This document shows positions 35,596-49,970 of a stretch of DNA of 64,000 nt, piece by piece. The position numbers and the translations under genes are program-made. A model generated the notes under the pieces. It had not been told where the DNA came from. It made no database searches and saw only the letters and a program-made list of their open reading frames with translations. Position 1 is the first letter of the stretch, and the number at the start of each line of letters is the position of its first letter. This DNA is from Anthostomella pinea. Lineage: Eukaryota; Ascomycota; Sordariomycetes; Xylariales; Xylariaceae. Location: assembly GCA_963556695.1 (NCBI GenBank), contig CAUWAG010000010.1, positions 5,146,001 through 5,210,000 on the forward strand, written 5' to 3'.

Positions 35596-35850
35596 TGTCA
35601 CGAAGCGTAAATAAGATGAGGACATAAAAGTCCTGATTGCACTACCTACGTGTAAGAATCTCTTGGTGGGGAGGGAAAGAAGGATCTGACCCGCCAGCCA
35701 ATTCTGGTGGGATTAATGATCCTTCCATCCGCCCCACTATTACCTAGCCTAGTACAGTTGTGGCCACACGTCTTATGCGCCAGGTCATGTGATGCTGCGC
35801 ACAGGCCACCCTGATGGGTTGACAGACTTCCAGGAGGTCAGACCGTCACA
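35596..35850. mobile_element. Solo LTR, family B-like
   Basis: A 255-bp segment starts TGTCACGAAGCG and ends AGACCGTCACA. The flanks are ATTTC on the left and ATTTT on the right; the single C-to-T difference is what RIP or deamination would leave in a 5-bp duplication. Its end CCGTCACA is shared with the element at 33354. Confidence 0.7.
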
Positions 35851-36103
35851 ATTTTGCTACTTTTTATATATTATATTTAGTTGTTGTATAATAAACGCGA
35901 AAATTTAAAAAGTTAAGTTTAACACTTTTAATAAAAACCTATTAAAGAAAGGATTTAAACATAGTTATTGAATTCTTATATATCCGTAGTAAAGTACCAG
36001 TTTATAATTTATAAAAGTAACCTGTAATATATTTACACCTATTAATTTCGATGTTAAATCTTTTATTCAAAAATACTAATAATTATTTATAATAACCTTC
36101 CTT

Positions 36104-36379
36104 TGTGAGAATTGTAGTGGCAGTATGGTGGCAGTTAGGGAGGCTGCCAGCTGACAAAGGGTCAGGCAGGCACCTTGGCAGAATAAAGGGATGGAAGCAC
36201 CAGAAAAGGTGGCTTTCATTGGTGATAGACAAGGGATCTTTGGCTGGAGGATCAATGGATGGGTACATCTTTGTATTTTGGTGTGTATTTAGTACTAGAT
36301 TGGTCCCACAGACCCATGGATAAAACGCAACGTACTAGACCGATCATCACACCAATGTTTTGACTCTGATGATCCGATA
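36104..36379. mobile_element. Probable solo LTR with mutated terminal CA
   Basis: A 276-bp segment of normal composition starts TGTGAGAATTG. TCCTT flanks both sides (36099-36103 and 36380-36384). The right end reads CCGATA instead of the expected CA terminus, which a C-to-T change explains. The duplication supports the boundaries; the mutated terminus lowers confidence. Confidence 0.6.
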
Positions 36380-37556
36380 TCCTTTTTATTAATGTATTTT
36401 CTGTGTAAATTTAATATTCTAATAACCTTATATCTTTTTATCCTTATTACTAACCTTTTTGCTTGGCTTTTTTCAAAGTTTTATAAATTGATTTTATAAC
36501 TTGATTATAACTTCATCGTAATTTTTATTATTAATATAAATATTTAAATCGATTAATTGCGACATTTTAACGTTAATATTATTATAATTGAGTAAAAAGT
36601 TATAAAGCGCTGTTATTGCATAAATAATTTTGATATAAATATCTACATAAAAGTACGGCTATTATTTTAAAATATAAAAGATGTGTTTTTACTTGCCGAA
36701 TTTACGCTCAATCGCGTTGTTTAACTATGCGTACTCTAAAATTTTAAAATTTTACCAAAAATTTTAAACTCCTTTTTTTATAAAGATAATATTACATATT
36801 ATAAAAAAGCATCAAACCGTTTTTATTAATTTTAAACTTAACGTTTTAAAGAAAAACTTTCTAAATCTTTTAAAGTTGTTGAACAATATATATATTCGTT
36901 AAAAAGCCGGATATCGTTTATTAAACCTTTTAAACTAATATTTATATACATAAACTTCTTATTAAAATTATATATTATTAATAAGTTAATTAATAGAAAT
37001 CGCTTTTTATTATATTACGGCTTTTTGTACTTATAAACTCTAATAATAAACTCTAAGCTGTTGATAACCCCAGTATAGTTATTAAAATACGGCGAAAACT
37101 TCTAGTTTGAAGAGATTTTTTTAAAACTTTTAAACGTCATTAGCTTTAAATTTTGTTATATAAGCGTTATTAAAAAAAATCAAACCTCAAAAAACCGAAA
37201 TTTTTACGTTTATTATATATTTCGATCTTTTAATAGTTATTTATATGAAAAAGCGTTATACCACGAAAAAAACGGATTTTTATATATAGATAATAAACAG
37301 CTTTTTATAATTTAATTTAAAAAAATTTTATTATTATAATAAACATCGTATTTAATCATCATCATATAAAAAATGCGTTCAAACCGGTTATTATTTAAGT
37401 TAAAAAGGCTGCGAATATATTTAAAACTTATGATAAGATTTGTATATAATACTTGCTTCTTAAACAGGCTTTTAAAATTAAAAGCTATTATTATAATAGT
37501 TAAAATAACAGCTTGCCGTCGTCGATTTACCCGTATTACTAGCATTTTTATAATAG

Positions 37557-37759
37557 TGTGAGATTCTAGAAGGGTCACAAGCCTTGGGGGTGTAAGCAGT
37601 CGCTGCAAACGTTGTTGTCATTCTCAAGTATGCTCAGCAGGGCTAATCTACAGCTAAATACCATACTGCACCATGCTAGAGTGTATCCACTGTTCCCTTG
37701 ACAGCCCCCTAGTGGGTACTGCACCTAAGGGCACCAAATCTGGGATCCAACATCTGACA
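37557..37759. mobile_element. Solo LTR, family D
   Basis: A 203-bp segment starts TGTGAGATTCTAG and ends ACATCTGACA. It is flanked by AATAG on both sides (37552-37556 and 37760-37764). Composition is normal inside and AT-rich outside. No internal coding part. Confidence 0.82.
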
Positions 37760-38100
37760 AATAGTTTAATAATAAGTATCCCTCGCTTGACCGAGATTAA
37801 AAAAACTTAAACTTATTTTTTTTAATAAGGTTATAAAGCTTTAAATAACTAGTTAACGGTTTTATTCGAGACTTATTAACAGTATTAACTTTAAAACAAG
37901 TGCTTTTTTTATCAACGAAAAAGTAAGCTTATATATAACTTATAATTAACTGATATATGTAAGTTGAATTTTTTTGAATTTGGTTTTTAATAATAATAAT
38001 GACAAGCTGTTAAAACTATAAACAAAAAGAAAACAAAAAGATTTATAAGTCGTTAACAGCGTTATATTAATATAATCGAACAGCTTTTAAGTCGCTTGTG

Positions 38101-39689
38101 CCTTTTTTTTTCGGGGGTTTTTTTTTTTTTTTTTTTTGGCTTCCTCGGTCACACTAACATGGCGCACAGCGTGCAGTACAGTGTAAGGACGGTAGTGCAT
38201 CGGCACAGCGCACAGGGTTATGTGTACAAGGTATGGATGTGTGCAACACATTCATTGATTGGCATCCTACTCCTGTCGCCACAGCCCGACAACTCATTAC
38301 AGGTATTATGTAGGACTGGTCTTAAGGGGATAAGATAAGAAAGCGGCTATACGACAGGAGGGGTGTAAGCTCCATGTGGAGCCCAAGCTTACATGTGCTT
38401 ACACTTGTAAACGAAGCCATCTCTTTGGCATTTGCAAGCGGTACCAGTAGAATTCCGATCAGATGTAGAGCACATGTATGTACATGCGATTTAAACCATG
38501 TACATGCGGGATCATCCACCCAAGCATAACATAGGCGTATATGTACCTACTTACAATCTACAGATGTCTGTGGGTTCTGACCACAACACCGTTCGGATCA
38601 AAGGCCACCTGCCAGGCAATGCCAAATTCGACGCGCCCAAAGAGATTCGAAGCCCGACTGGCTCATCTGGAGGGCAGTACCGTACTTGGTGTACAACGTA
38701 CTGCAACAGGGGCATGCGGTGGATGGACCGAGGGCAGACTGCATCATCTTCAATCTCACCGGTACCTTACAATCCCTGTCTGCATGTTGACCTAATCAGC
38801 CCGAATTGCAAACGGCCCAACACCCTCGAGTCGCACCGGATTCCATCAATTGGAACGTCAGCTCAGCCCGTCATATCTCTGCCAGCGCCTACGCTGCCAG
38901 CTTCCCCTCGGCACATGGAACGCGCTCGGAATTCTTGCTGCATGGCATGGAATTCAACATCCTTAACATAACTACTCGTCTGGGTTATCCCATATGAACA
39001 AGCCAGGCTGGGGCTCGAGTTTCTCCACATTCTCGAGACGCTGAACGGTTGGACAGCAATTCGCCAGAGCATCTGGCCCCTCGCCACTTGGCCAGTGACG
39101 TACCATTTATCACCATGCCACTCCGGGCATGTATAGATTGTGCGGCCGCTTTCGGGTCTCTGGTGAAGTACATGCCCATCACTCTTCGCTGCCGTGGGGC
39201 GGTCCCACATCTTGCCATAATGCAACAGCAACCTCGTGCATCGCAGCAGAATGCCAGGGGTCTGACATGTACCCTCACGCCAGTAAACTCCTGGCTCCCC
39301 TTGCTCCCAACCAAGTCAATATTCGCATTGATGTCGACCGGAATAGATGGACCTCAACCTCCACACAGCTGTGCAGCAGGAGGCCGCGGTGAGTAATCGG
39401 TCGGGATTTTCTCTTCCTTGACACAAAATAGAAATAGACCATGGAGAGCTAGGCATATTTCGGAGTGTAGGCAAGGTGCTGGGTAGGGGGTAGGGGGTAG
39501 GGCTAAAGGCAGGAAAAGCAAGCAGTCAGTCGTTCATGTCACCACGGAATACTCGGTCCAGCTGGCATTGGTTCATGTCTCGATTTAGAGGACCCTGGCG
39601 AAGCCTAATGCAAAGCCATTCCCGAACTCCTGTGAAAGATGCAGAGAAAATGAGACATTCTTCAGCTCATCCTATCCGGTCCGGTTCCT
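38101..39689. other. Transition and intergenic region beside rpl12
   Basis: A poly-T tract (38101-38139, interrupted by CGGGGG) marks the border between the AT-rich island and normal DNA. The following 1.5 kb has ordinary composition. Several overlapping ORFs of 60-160 codons lie on both strands, but none shows a domain or a consistent exon chain, so I leave them out. The right end is the 3' flank of rpl12. Confidence 0.45.
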
Positions 39690-40488
39690 TTACTCGTCGG
39701 GAACTGCATCCTACTTGTCAGTACGTACATCCCACGGATGGGTCGTTCTTCCACTTCGGAGACTCACTTTGGGTCTCGCCGCTGTCAATCTCCTCGGTGA
39801 CGATCTTTGGACTCTTTCCATCAACCTGGCAGCCTACACTGCAGCACGTTCCCAGAATCTCCTTCACACAGCCAGCCAAGGACTTGGAGAAAGACTTGAA
39901 CCGCATCGTTCGGGCAATATCGATGATGTCGTCGAGAGGGATGCTCTTGGTGTGCTTGATGTTCTTCTCCTTCTTGCGGTCACGCGGCGGCTCCTTCAGG
40001 GCCTTGATGACCAGAGTAGACGCGCTGGGAACGACCGAAACGGCGGCTTGACGGTTTTGGATGGTCAACTTGACGGTGACCCGGAGACCTTTCTGTCCAA
40101 CGCACTCGTGTCAGCCCGAGATTACAATGCCAGATCCGGCATGCGCAGGAAGCCTACCCAGTCGCCAGTTGCCTTCGCGATGTCTTCTCCGACCTTCTTG
40201 GGCGACAGACCCAGGGGACCGATCTTGGGGGCGAGCGCGGACGAGGCACCGACCTCTCCACCAGTGGCTCGGAGGGTGCTACAAAATAGTCGAATCAGTC
40301 AGAGCTCGGCGTGGGCAGGGAGCGCATGTCGTTTGGCCGCAAGGCGTCAGGAAGTTCGTTGAGTCGCACGTACATCACCTTGACCTCATTGGGATCAAAC
40401 TTGGGAGCTGTTCAATGGCGGCCATGGTCAGTCTCACCTGCGTGCAAACCAGCGGGGAGGGCTTGGAGGGCTTGGAGGGCTTACGCAT
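39690..40488 (-). CDS. rpl12: 60S ribosomal protein L12 (uL11)
   Basis: uL11 forms the base of the ribosomal GTPase-associated stalk. Five exons close the frame exactly: 40488..40485, 40407..40374, 40278..40158, 40092..39768 and 39703..39690, giving 165 residues, the usual length. Introns are 77, 95, 65 and 64 bp with donors GTAAGC, GTACGT, GTAGGC and GTGAGT. The product reads [20 protein letters not shown], then [34 protein letters not shown], then [33 protein letters not shown] and [19 protein letters not shown], ending IPDE. The first coding exon is only four bases (ATG plus C), and the last encodes four residues and the stop. Dense introns in a ribosomal protein gene are usual in fungi. 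Confidence 0.96.
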
Positions 40489-41338
40489 TGTGGTTGAATC
40501 TCAAGAGTCTGTCAAGTCGTGGATTCGTGGTAGATCTGATGTTCTGAGCCTCAGTCAAGGGCGCCTGCAACCGGGAGGGAAAAAGTTGACAATGCGATGG
40601 ACAAGCGGCAAAGAAAATCGGTGTTGTGGGTTTGGAGAAGCCCTAGGCGGGGGGTTGCAGTGAAAGCCTGAAAGGTCCAGCGAAAAAGTGGGGGTGCCCA
40701 AGACAATCAGATCAATCATCAGCCTCTCTGAGTCTCTCCAGCCCGAAGATTATCCGTCAGCCGCTGTGGTAGGTGCCACCTACCCCCTGCCTTCACACCT
40801 TCCTGCCTGCCTGCTTCAACACGTATGTATTCTATGAACTATTGACAGGCGATTATCTACATGTAAACATTTAAATTCAGCACCATTGATTGACTTCAGT
40901 ACTCATTCAACGGACGGTATTTCAACGCCGAGCAACCGTCGAGCATTCGCTGGCTGAGACCTGTAGTTTCTCGTACCGAGTTGATGCATCATCTGCAGAC
41001 TTCCGTGCGTAAATATATCAATACACACTCGCATGTAGCCCATGCCGCATCTCGCAACGGCCAGACTCTTAAGTAGGTAGCACTCGACCTGGGCGCGGAG
41101 CAGTCTCTCAGTGACAGGTGATCTAATTGACACCGACCGCCTTAAACAACATGGTTCTTGAAGCAGATTCCCTTCGAGTGCGTTCACATTCATTATGCAA
41201 CAGGCATGGCTAGTACGTTCAGATGGTCTTTGGCTGCCTCCGGCTTTCTATCTCGGCTTTCTGGTAAGCTCTCTCCTAGCAGCGAGCCAAGTGAGTGACC
41301 ACCATCATGCACCTCAACCAACCAAACATCGCGGGTCC
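40489..41338. promoter_or_regulatory. Upstream region of rpl12 and 3' flank of sec23
   Basis: 850 bp between two genes on the same strand. It holds the rpl12 promoter and the sec23 3' UTR. No additional gene, repeat or defined regulatory site was recognised. Confidence 0.45.
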
Positions 41339-44455
<3,117 letters not shown>

Positions 44456-44620
44456 CCCGTGCCCCGCACCACTTTCCACCTCGCTAGGGCTCACCACATA
44501 AAGTGGTGCTCACCACAGTAGCACACCAACCACAATAACACACCAGTCTTCCAAAATAACCACCTTCTAGCCAAAATCACACCAAAGTCATTGTCTCTTT
44601 GGACAGACGACTTTTCCGTG

Positions 44621-46390
44621 ATAGAATCCCGTATTCACGAAGCCGTAGATTATTCCGACGAGCATCCGGATGCCTCCGAATGTGGTATCTGCCACCAATT
44701 CGGGTTTCCAAAGGAGCGCTTTCGCAACCGCCTGCATGGCATCCCTTCCAAAAAAGAACTATGAGAACCACCTACCAAGCTGAATATGATACAAGAAAAG
44801 GCCGTCTGTGCTTATATCGACTACCTAGATGCCATTAATCTCTCTGTGAGGCTAAAATTCATCACAGAGGCTGCTAACTTGCTGCTCAAGGAGTCGGCAA
44901 GTGCCGCGGTCACGGAACTACCCATAGTTAGCAAGAACTGAGCCTCTCGCTTCATTAAGCGCCATAGATACTTCAAGCAGCCTTAAAAGGTCCTTTCACA
45001 AGATCAGCAAGCTGCTAAAGACTCAAAGCGCACTAAAGAGTACTTTCAGCAGTTGAGGAGGGTCACCAGGGAGGAGGGCATCTTCCCTGACAACCTGTGG
45101 AACATAGACAAGACTGGCTTTTGATTAAGGGTTGGAAAAGACCAGATGGTTGTCACAAAAAAAAAACCCTCATTATTTCGGAATAGCAGAGAATAGGGAG
45201 TCTGTTACTAGTATAAAAGCTATCTCCGTTGCAGGCGAGGTTGTCTCAGGCTTCTTTATTCTCTCTAGCACTCACTATATATCTCCATGGTACAAGGTCC
45301 TAAATTAGACCCCAAGATGGCAATTACAACTGCGGAGAGTGGTTATTCGGGCGACGAGATCAGCCTAGAGTGGATTAAGTACTTCAACAAGCACTATAAG
45401 ACCTTTCAAGTTGGTATAAAGAGGCTCCTAATTATTAACGTGTAAGGGTTAAGGTTGCTGAATGCTGAAGCAAAGTGATGGCGGTGATTCTAAGAAATAG
45501 GTGTATTAGGATACTTCAATCTAGCCTGGTATGTTTGTTGGAATTAGGCGTTTTCAGAGGATATGGTAGTGGGGCCTTAGGGCTCCGATCGGTGACTAGT
45601 CGGCCTGACATGCCGGTGTAATACCCTTACATGACGGTCATAGTAGCCACCACACAATACAGTTCATTAGATATTGTGACGACAATAGCATTATCCCTTT
45701 TGGTCTCATTCTAAATATGACGTCCAAATATGACGCATTTACTACAGCCGCTCAATGTGGTGGTTTTCCAGCCCTTGAAGCACTACCATGTTAAAGCCCT
45801 GGATATTATGGTATGTGATGGTCTTACGCATATTAGGAAGATCGAGTTCCTGTCATGTATTGAAGGAGTTTGCCAGCAAGCTTTAAAGAAGACTATTATC
45901 CTCTCTGCCTTCAAGAAAATGGGTATCTATTCCTTCAACCCGTCAATTGTGATTAACCAGTTGAAGAAGCGCGAAGCTTGTGCAAGGACCCAGTCACTCC
46001 CCCCCTCTAACCAGCCTAGTTCCTCTCCAGTTGCCACCTCAGCTATAATACGGCAGATTCACAAGGTCGCTTATCAAGTAGACAAGGCCTTGAATAACCA
46101 GGACAATGGCGGGGGGGGATCTTACTCCTGAAGATGTTGAGAGAATCAGGCTCCTATCCAAGGGGGCGCGCTTCTACGCCTCCCAGCTAGTCCAGACCAA
46201 AAGGGACCTTGGAAGGACTGAATTAGCTTCTCGAGTTAACAAACAGCGTAAGTCTGCAAAGAACACTCCTCTCCAATCAAGAGGAATGCTCACAGTTAAA
46301 ATCGGGTGTCAAATAGCAAGAAAAAAGGAGCAAGAGATCACAACAGACCTCCAGAAGAAGGCGGATATCCTGGCAAAGAAGGAGCTCTAA
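44621..46390 (+). pseudogene. Fot1-type transposase pseudogene
   Basis: Recognisable in pieces: an N-terminal helix-turn-helix region (SRIHEAVDYSDEHPDASE, then FRNRLHGIPSKKE), a CENP-B-like part (CAYIDYLDAINLSVRLKF, then FIKRHRYFK) and NLWNIDKTGF with the first catalytic Asp. Next come the interrupted LLII / DGHSSHHT segment with the second Asp, and HLLQPLNVVVFQPLKHYH, where Asn replaces the usual third Asp. A charged C-terminal coiled coil follows (DLTPEDVERIRLLSKGA). At least four in-frame stops and frame changes break it. The break at the second Asp is caused by the nested LTR at 45441-45631. It cannot encode an active protein. Confidence 0.85.
45441..45631. mobile_element. Solo LTR nested in the Fot1-type transposase
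   Basis: A 191-bp insertion starts TGTAAGGGT and ends ACCCTTACA, perfect 9-bp inverted ends. It is flanked by TAACG (45436-45440) and TGACG (45632-45636), a 5-bp duplication with one G-to-A change. Removing it and one copy of the duplication restores the reading LLIIDGHSSHHT of the transposase. TG...CA ends with 5 bp point to an LTR. Confidence 0.82.
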
Positions 46391-46623
46391 TCATAAAAAA
46401 ACCTTGCTAAAGAGGCAGCAAAGTTGGCCAGGTATTGGAAGACTACTAAGAGACTGCCTACTGCTAATATCTACGAATCTGGCAAGAAGATACGGTTGCT
46501 ACGTAAATTTTAATGTTGAACAACCTCATATTGGTGTGTTATTGTGGTTGGTATGCTATTATGGTGAGCACCACTTTATGTGGTGAGCCCTAGCGAGGTG
46601 GAAAGTAGTGCGAGGCACGGGTA

Positions 46624-47698
46624 GTCTCCTCCAGTTTTCCACTGCCTGGGTACCTCAGTACAAGTACTACTGCCGTTACGTGGTATTATTGATTATCTAC
46701 TATTGGTACATAGAATGGTCTATGGTAATCTTCTTTAATATGAATGTACTGCTATAATTAAAACTATAAGAATTTGTATGCGGAAGTATTGGTGGTACGT
46801 TCATTTGTAGTTTTGTAACTACCTATTATAGACAAATTTTCACTTAAGTACAGTTACAACGCCTCCAGCTAGCGTAGCGCTGGAGCTGTGGGGCAACGGT
46901 CGCTAATTGACCGTTTTTAAAGCGCTAGAACCATCCCAAATCCACCTGGTCTGCGCACAGACCACCTGCAGCCACACCACCTGCACCACTCTATCTAACA
47001 AAAACTAACTAACTAAATATTTTAATTTCGCCTCGTTTAACTCGACCTTTTTTTAATAATTAAATAAGTTATATATATAATTAATCGATATTTATATAAT
47101 AATACAAAAAAAAGGTAATTCATTCAACCGTTTAAATCATTTTTAAAAAATCCGTCGTAAGGAAATTTAATTCAAAGTATATAAATAAGGCCTGTACGCG
47201 TGTTATAACGTATATAGCGCTAATTTACGTAACCTTTGTTTAAGCTAATAAAGCCGTTTTTAAAAAAGAAACGGCACTGCTTAGCTCGCTACAAAGCAAC
47301 GTTTTAAACTGTACCTGTTTTTAAATAGTAATACTACCTCATGTCAAGTACTATTCACCTTCCCGTACGCGTTAGCCTCTTTAAAGCCCGCTGCCACCCA
47401 TATACGTTAACCCTTATCTATACGTTAGCCCCTACTCTCTAGGCTGCGCGAAGCGCAGACCGGAGCGAGCTGATAAGCTTGTATACGCAAGTCGCAAAGT
47501 TTGTGTGCTTAATATTAACGTTAAAACCCCTGCATATTAGAGCCGCTGGTTCTTTATCTTAGGAGGTGATGGATCACCGGGTGGGACAGGAATTCTATAT
47601 TGTTAGCCGCGTTGTCTTGGGTAGGGACTTTTTTTAGAAACCACATCTCAATTGTAGCTGGATCATTATTGTGGGACCACCAGGCTTCCCCCGTCCGC
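46624..47698. other. AT-rich spacer between the two DNA transposons
   Basis: About 1.1 kb, moderately to strongly AT-rich, without a gene. A segment of normal composition at about 46845-47000 contains two hairpin-forming words (CTCCAGC...GCTGGAG and CGGTC...GACCG) and may be the end of another, unidentified element. The rest (47000-47550) looks RIP-mutated. Confidence 0.5.
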
Positions 47699-47700
47699 TA

Positions 47701-49922
47701 CCATGCCCCACCCACCACTCGGCCACCCCCACCACTCGGACTGCAAAATCTACTGCCACACACCAAAACATCAACAACTTCACTTATACCGAATCCAGCT
47801 GGTTTTGAAGTGATTCGCGATGTAATTAGTTCGCTGAATAGCTCTTTTCTTGAGGTTTATCTCAATATAGATCCTTTTAGCCAGACCCGGCGATGAGGGG
47901 TCTCCCCGCCCGTGGTTTCTACCCCTCATAAGGGCAAATTTGCCCTTTATGCACCCGTTCTCTTCTTCTTTTGTATGCAACGCAGCATTGTGACTCTCGA
48001 AATGCCTTCTTATACAGAGGATACTATGGTAGATACCATACTAGATGTCACCAATAACAAGCTGTCGGTCCGAAAATCCGCTCAGAAATGGGGTATCCCT
48101 AAGCAGACGCTGTCTGACCGCCTTAACGGCAAACCCTCGAAGGGAGAGACGCAACAGCTAAAAAGAAGACTATCCAACGAGCAGGAAACACGCCTAGCCC
48201 AGTGGATACTTCGTCAGGAGTCTTTGGGGCTCGCCCTATCGCATAGCGCCGTCAAAGCAATCGTTCAGGCTACCTCCAAGTTAAACGGCATCACTAAGAC
48301 AGTTGGGAAGAACTGGATAGATGGATTTCTTCTCTGTAACCCCCAAATAAAGACGAAAATTGGCTACAGACAGGAAGCCGCTCATTCTAAGGGCTTTATG
48401 CTGAAGTCTGTTAACTGGTACTTTGATCATCGCGAGGATTTCAATCAGGTGAAGCCCAAAAACACGTACAATGTGGATGAAGGCGGTATCATGGCGGGTT
48501 TCGGTACAAGAAAGCCCCTAAAAAATCCCTAAATAATCCCTTGCTGCCTTTATCCATTAACTAACCTATCTAGGGCTTAATGGTCTCGTTTTAGGCAGCT
48601 CAGAGACGAAAAAGACCTTTTTGAAGAGCGACCAAGGCCGCAGCTGGACTTCCTTCATTGAGGCCATCTCCGTTACAGGCAAGGCCTTCACGCCAGGCAT
48701 TATATTCAAAGGAAAAGATCTCTAAGCCCAGTGGTTCTTTCAGGAGTTCAGAGAGATCGCCCCCTTGCATTATATATGCACTGATATTGGCTGGACGGAT
48801 AACGCAGTCGCTGTGGAGTGGTTGGAGAGTGTTTTCCTCCCTCAAGCCAACCAGGTACGAGAAGATGATAATTCTGAAGCGGTACTCTTGATCCTTAATG
48901 GGCACAAGAGCCATACCTCCGTATGTATTAACTTTTTTTTTTTTCTACTTTTTTTTTTAAAAATCGATAGATGTATAGCTAATCATTTAGCGATAGGATG
49001 AATTCATGACCACGTGCTTCTTGAATAACGTTCAGCTTTGTTTTCTTCCAGCACACACCTCCCACGGGCTTCAACCACTCGATAATGGCCCCTTTAACGC
49101 CGTGAAGGCTGCTTACCGGAAGCATATCGCTCAGTTAGCTACTCAGACTGATGCTGCCCGTGTGGACAAGATCAACTTCATCAGATGCTACTCCAAGGCA
49201 AGGAACGACGGCCTGACGGTCAAAAATTGTCAGGCTGGCTTTAGAACTACTGGCAATTGGCCTATTAATCGCAGAAAGGCGTTATCACATCCAGAAATCC
49301 AACAGGATAAGGCCGCAACCCCTGAGCCTGAACAGGTCGAAACTTCAGAACCTGAAGACTTCCAGACGCCCAAAAATAGCCGCCAAATCATGGATATGGG
49401 CAAAAATAAGTCCCCAACCACTCGGCTGAAGTTACGCAAGGTTGCGAATGCTTTTGAGAAGCAATTAGGAGAGATGGTGCTAAAGGACCAGAAAATCGAG
49501 AGCCTAGAGGCCGAACTGGACCGCATGCGCCCTAAAAAGCACAGAAAGATCCCTAACCCAAATAAACGCTTCAAAAATATCCCAGATATTCTGTCAGCTA
49601 GTGAAGAACAACCTCAGAGAGGCTGCAGGGCTGCGCAGCCTGTGGTTGTTGAAGATACCACTGATGGAAAGAGGATAAAAGCTCTGATTCGGAAGAAGAG
49701 GAGATTGTGGCCACTAGGGAGACCCGTTTGGGCCGACAGAGTCGCCGGCCGGCTAGATACAATAACTAAACCGCCATAGATGAGTAGATTGAACGTTTTC
49801 ACAGCCGAAAATACCATGAATTGACTGATTTCGCTATAAGTGAAGTTGTTGATGTTTTGGTGTGTGGCAGTAGATTTTTCAGTCCGAGTGGTGGGGGTGG
49901 CCGAGTGGTGGGTGGGGCATGG
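47701..49922 (+). mobile_element. Young pogo/Fot1-type DNA transposon with near-identical 88-bp TIRs
   Basis: The 2222-bp element begins CCATGCCCCACCC. Its terminal inverted repeats (47701-47788 against 49922-49835) agree at all but one position over 88 bp. TA is duplicated at 47699-47700 and 49923-49924. Near-identity of the TIRs and a transposase with only one stop indicate recent insertion. The right end lies about 50 bp beyond the stop codon of the 1026-residue gene, that is, in its presumed 3' UTR. Confidence 0.93.
48002..49779 (+). pseudogene. Pogo/Fot1-type transposase with one in-frame stop
   Basis: Exons are 48002..48503, 48574..48920 and 48997..49779, with two real introns (70 bp GTACAA...CTAG; 76 bp GTATGT...GATAG); an in-frame ATG also exists at 47975. 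The conceptual product is about 543 codons. The N-terminus has a Psq-type helix-turn-helix (DTILDVTNNKLSVRKSAQKW, then GIPKQTLSDRL), followed by a CENP-B-like domain. The DDE region starts NVDEGGIMAGFG and continues LNGLVLGSSETKKT. The second catalytic position reads LLILNGHKSHTS, with Asn for Asp, and the third LQPLDNGPF is intact. The C-terminus is charged and helical. A TAA at 48723-48725 stands where CAA is expected. Both lesions are transitions in RIP contexts, so the copy should be inactive. Confidence 0.88.
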
Positions 49923-49970
49923 TATCCTCATCTTCAGTGCTCGGTCATGAAGCACCCCTGAGCTCCCGCA

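Larger units (their letters stand above)
31565..38100. other. AT-rich RIP-type island with embedded solo LTRs
   Basis: From about 31.56 kb the sequence becomes strongly AT-rich, with stops in all frames, TTA/TAA-dominated words and few CpA dinucleotides. This is the look of DNA mutated by repeat-induced point mutation. It is broken by short segments of normal composition, which are separately annotated insertions with their own target duplications. The AT-rich matrix is presumably the remains of older, fully decayed repeats. No intact gene was found; an 83-codon ORF at 32934-33185 is part of a decayed inverted-repeat element and flanking AT DNA. Confidence 0.8.
44456..46621 (+). mobile_element. 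Degenerate pogo/Fot1-type DNA transposon
   Basis: The 2166-bp element begins CCCGTGCCCCGC, with near-perfect terminal inverted repeats of about 90 bp (44456-44545 against 46621-46532). The five or so mismatches seen are all transitions. TA is duplicated at both ends (44454-44455 and 46622-46623). It contains a transposase pseudogene and a nested 191-bp solo LTR. The TIR length, TA duplication and DDE transposase identify the Tc1/mariner superfamily, pogo/Fot1 branch. Confidence 0.9.

Noticed and set aside
31565..38100. AT-rich island as a centromere or telomere
   Set aside because: No telomeric repeats, flanked closely by housekeeping genes on both sides, and only about 6.5 kb; ordinary RIP-mutated repeats explain it.
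38101..38139. Poly-T tract as a retroelement tail
   Set aside because: No LINE or SINE sequence or target duplication adjoins it; it may be simple sequence at the island border or an assembly weak spot.
38498..39396. Several overlapping ORFs between the AT-rich island and rpl12
   Set aside because: Both strands are open to similar extents with no recognisable product, so none can be preferred.
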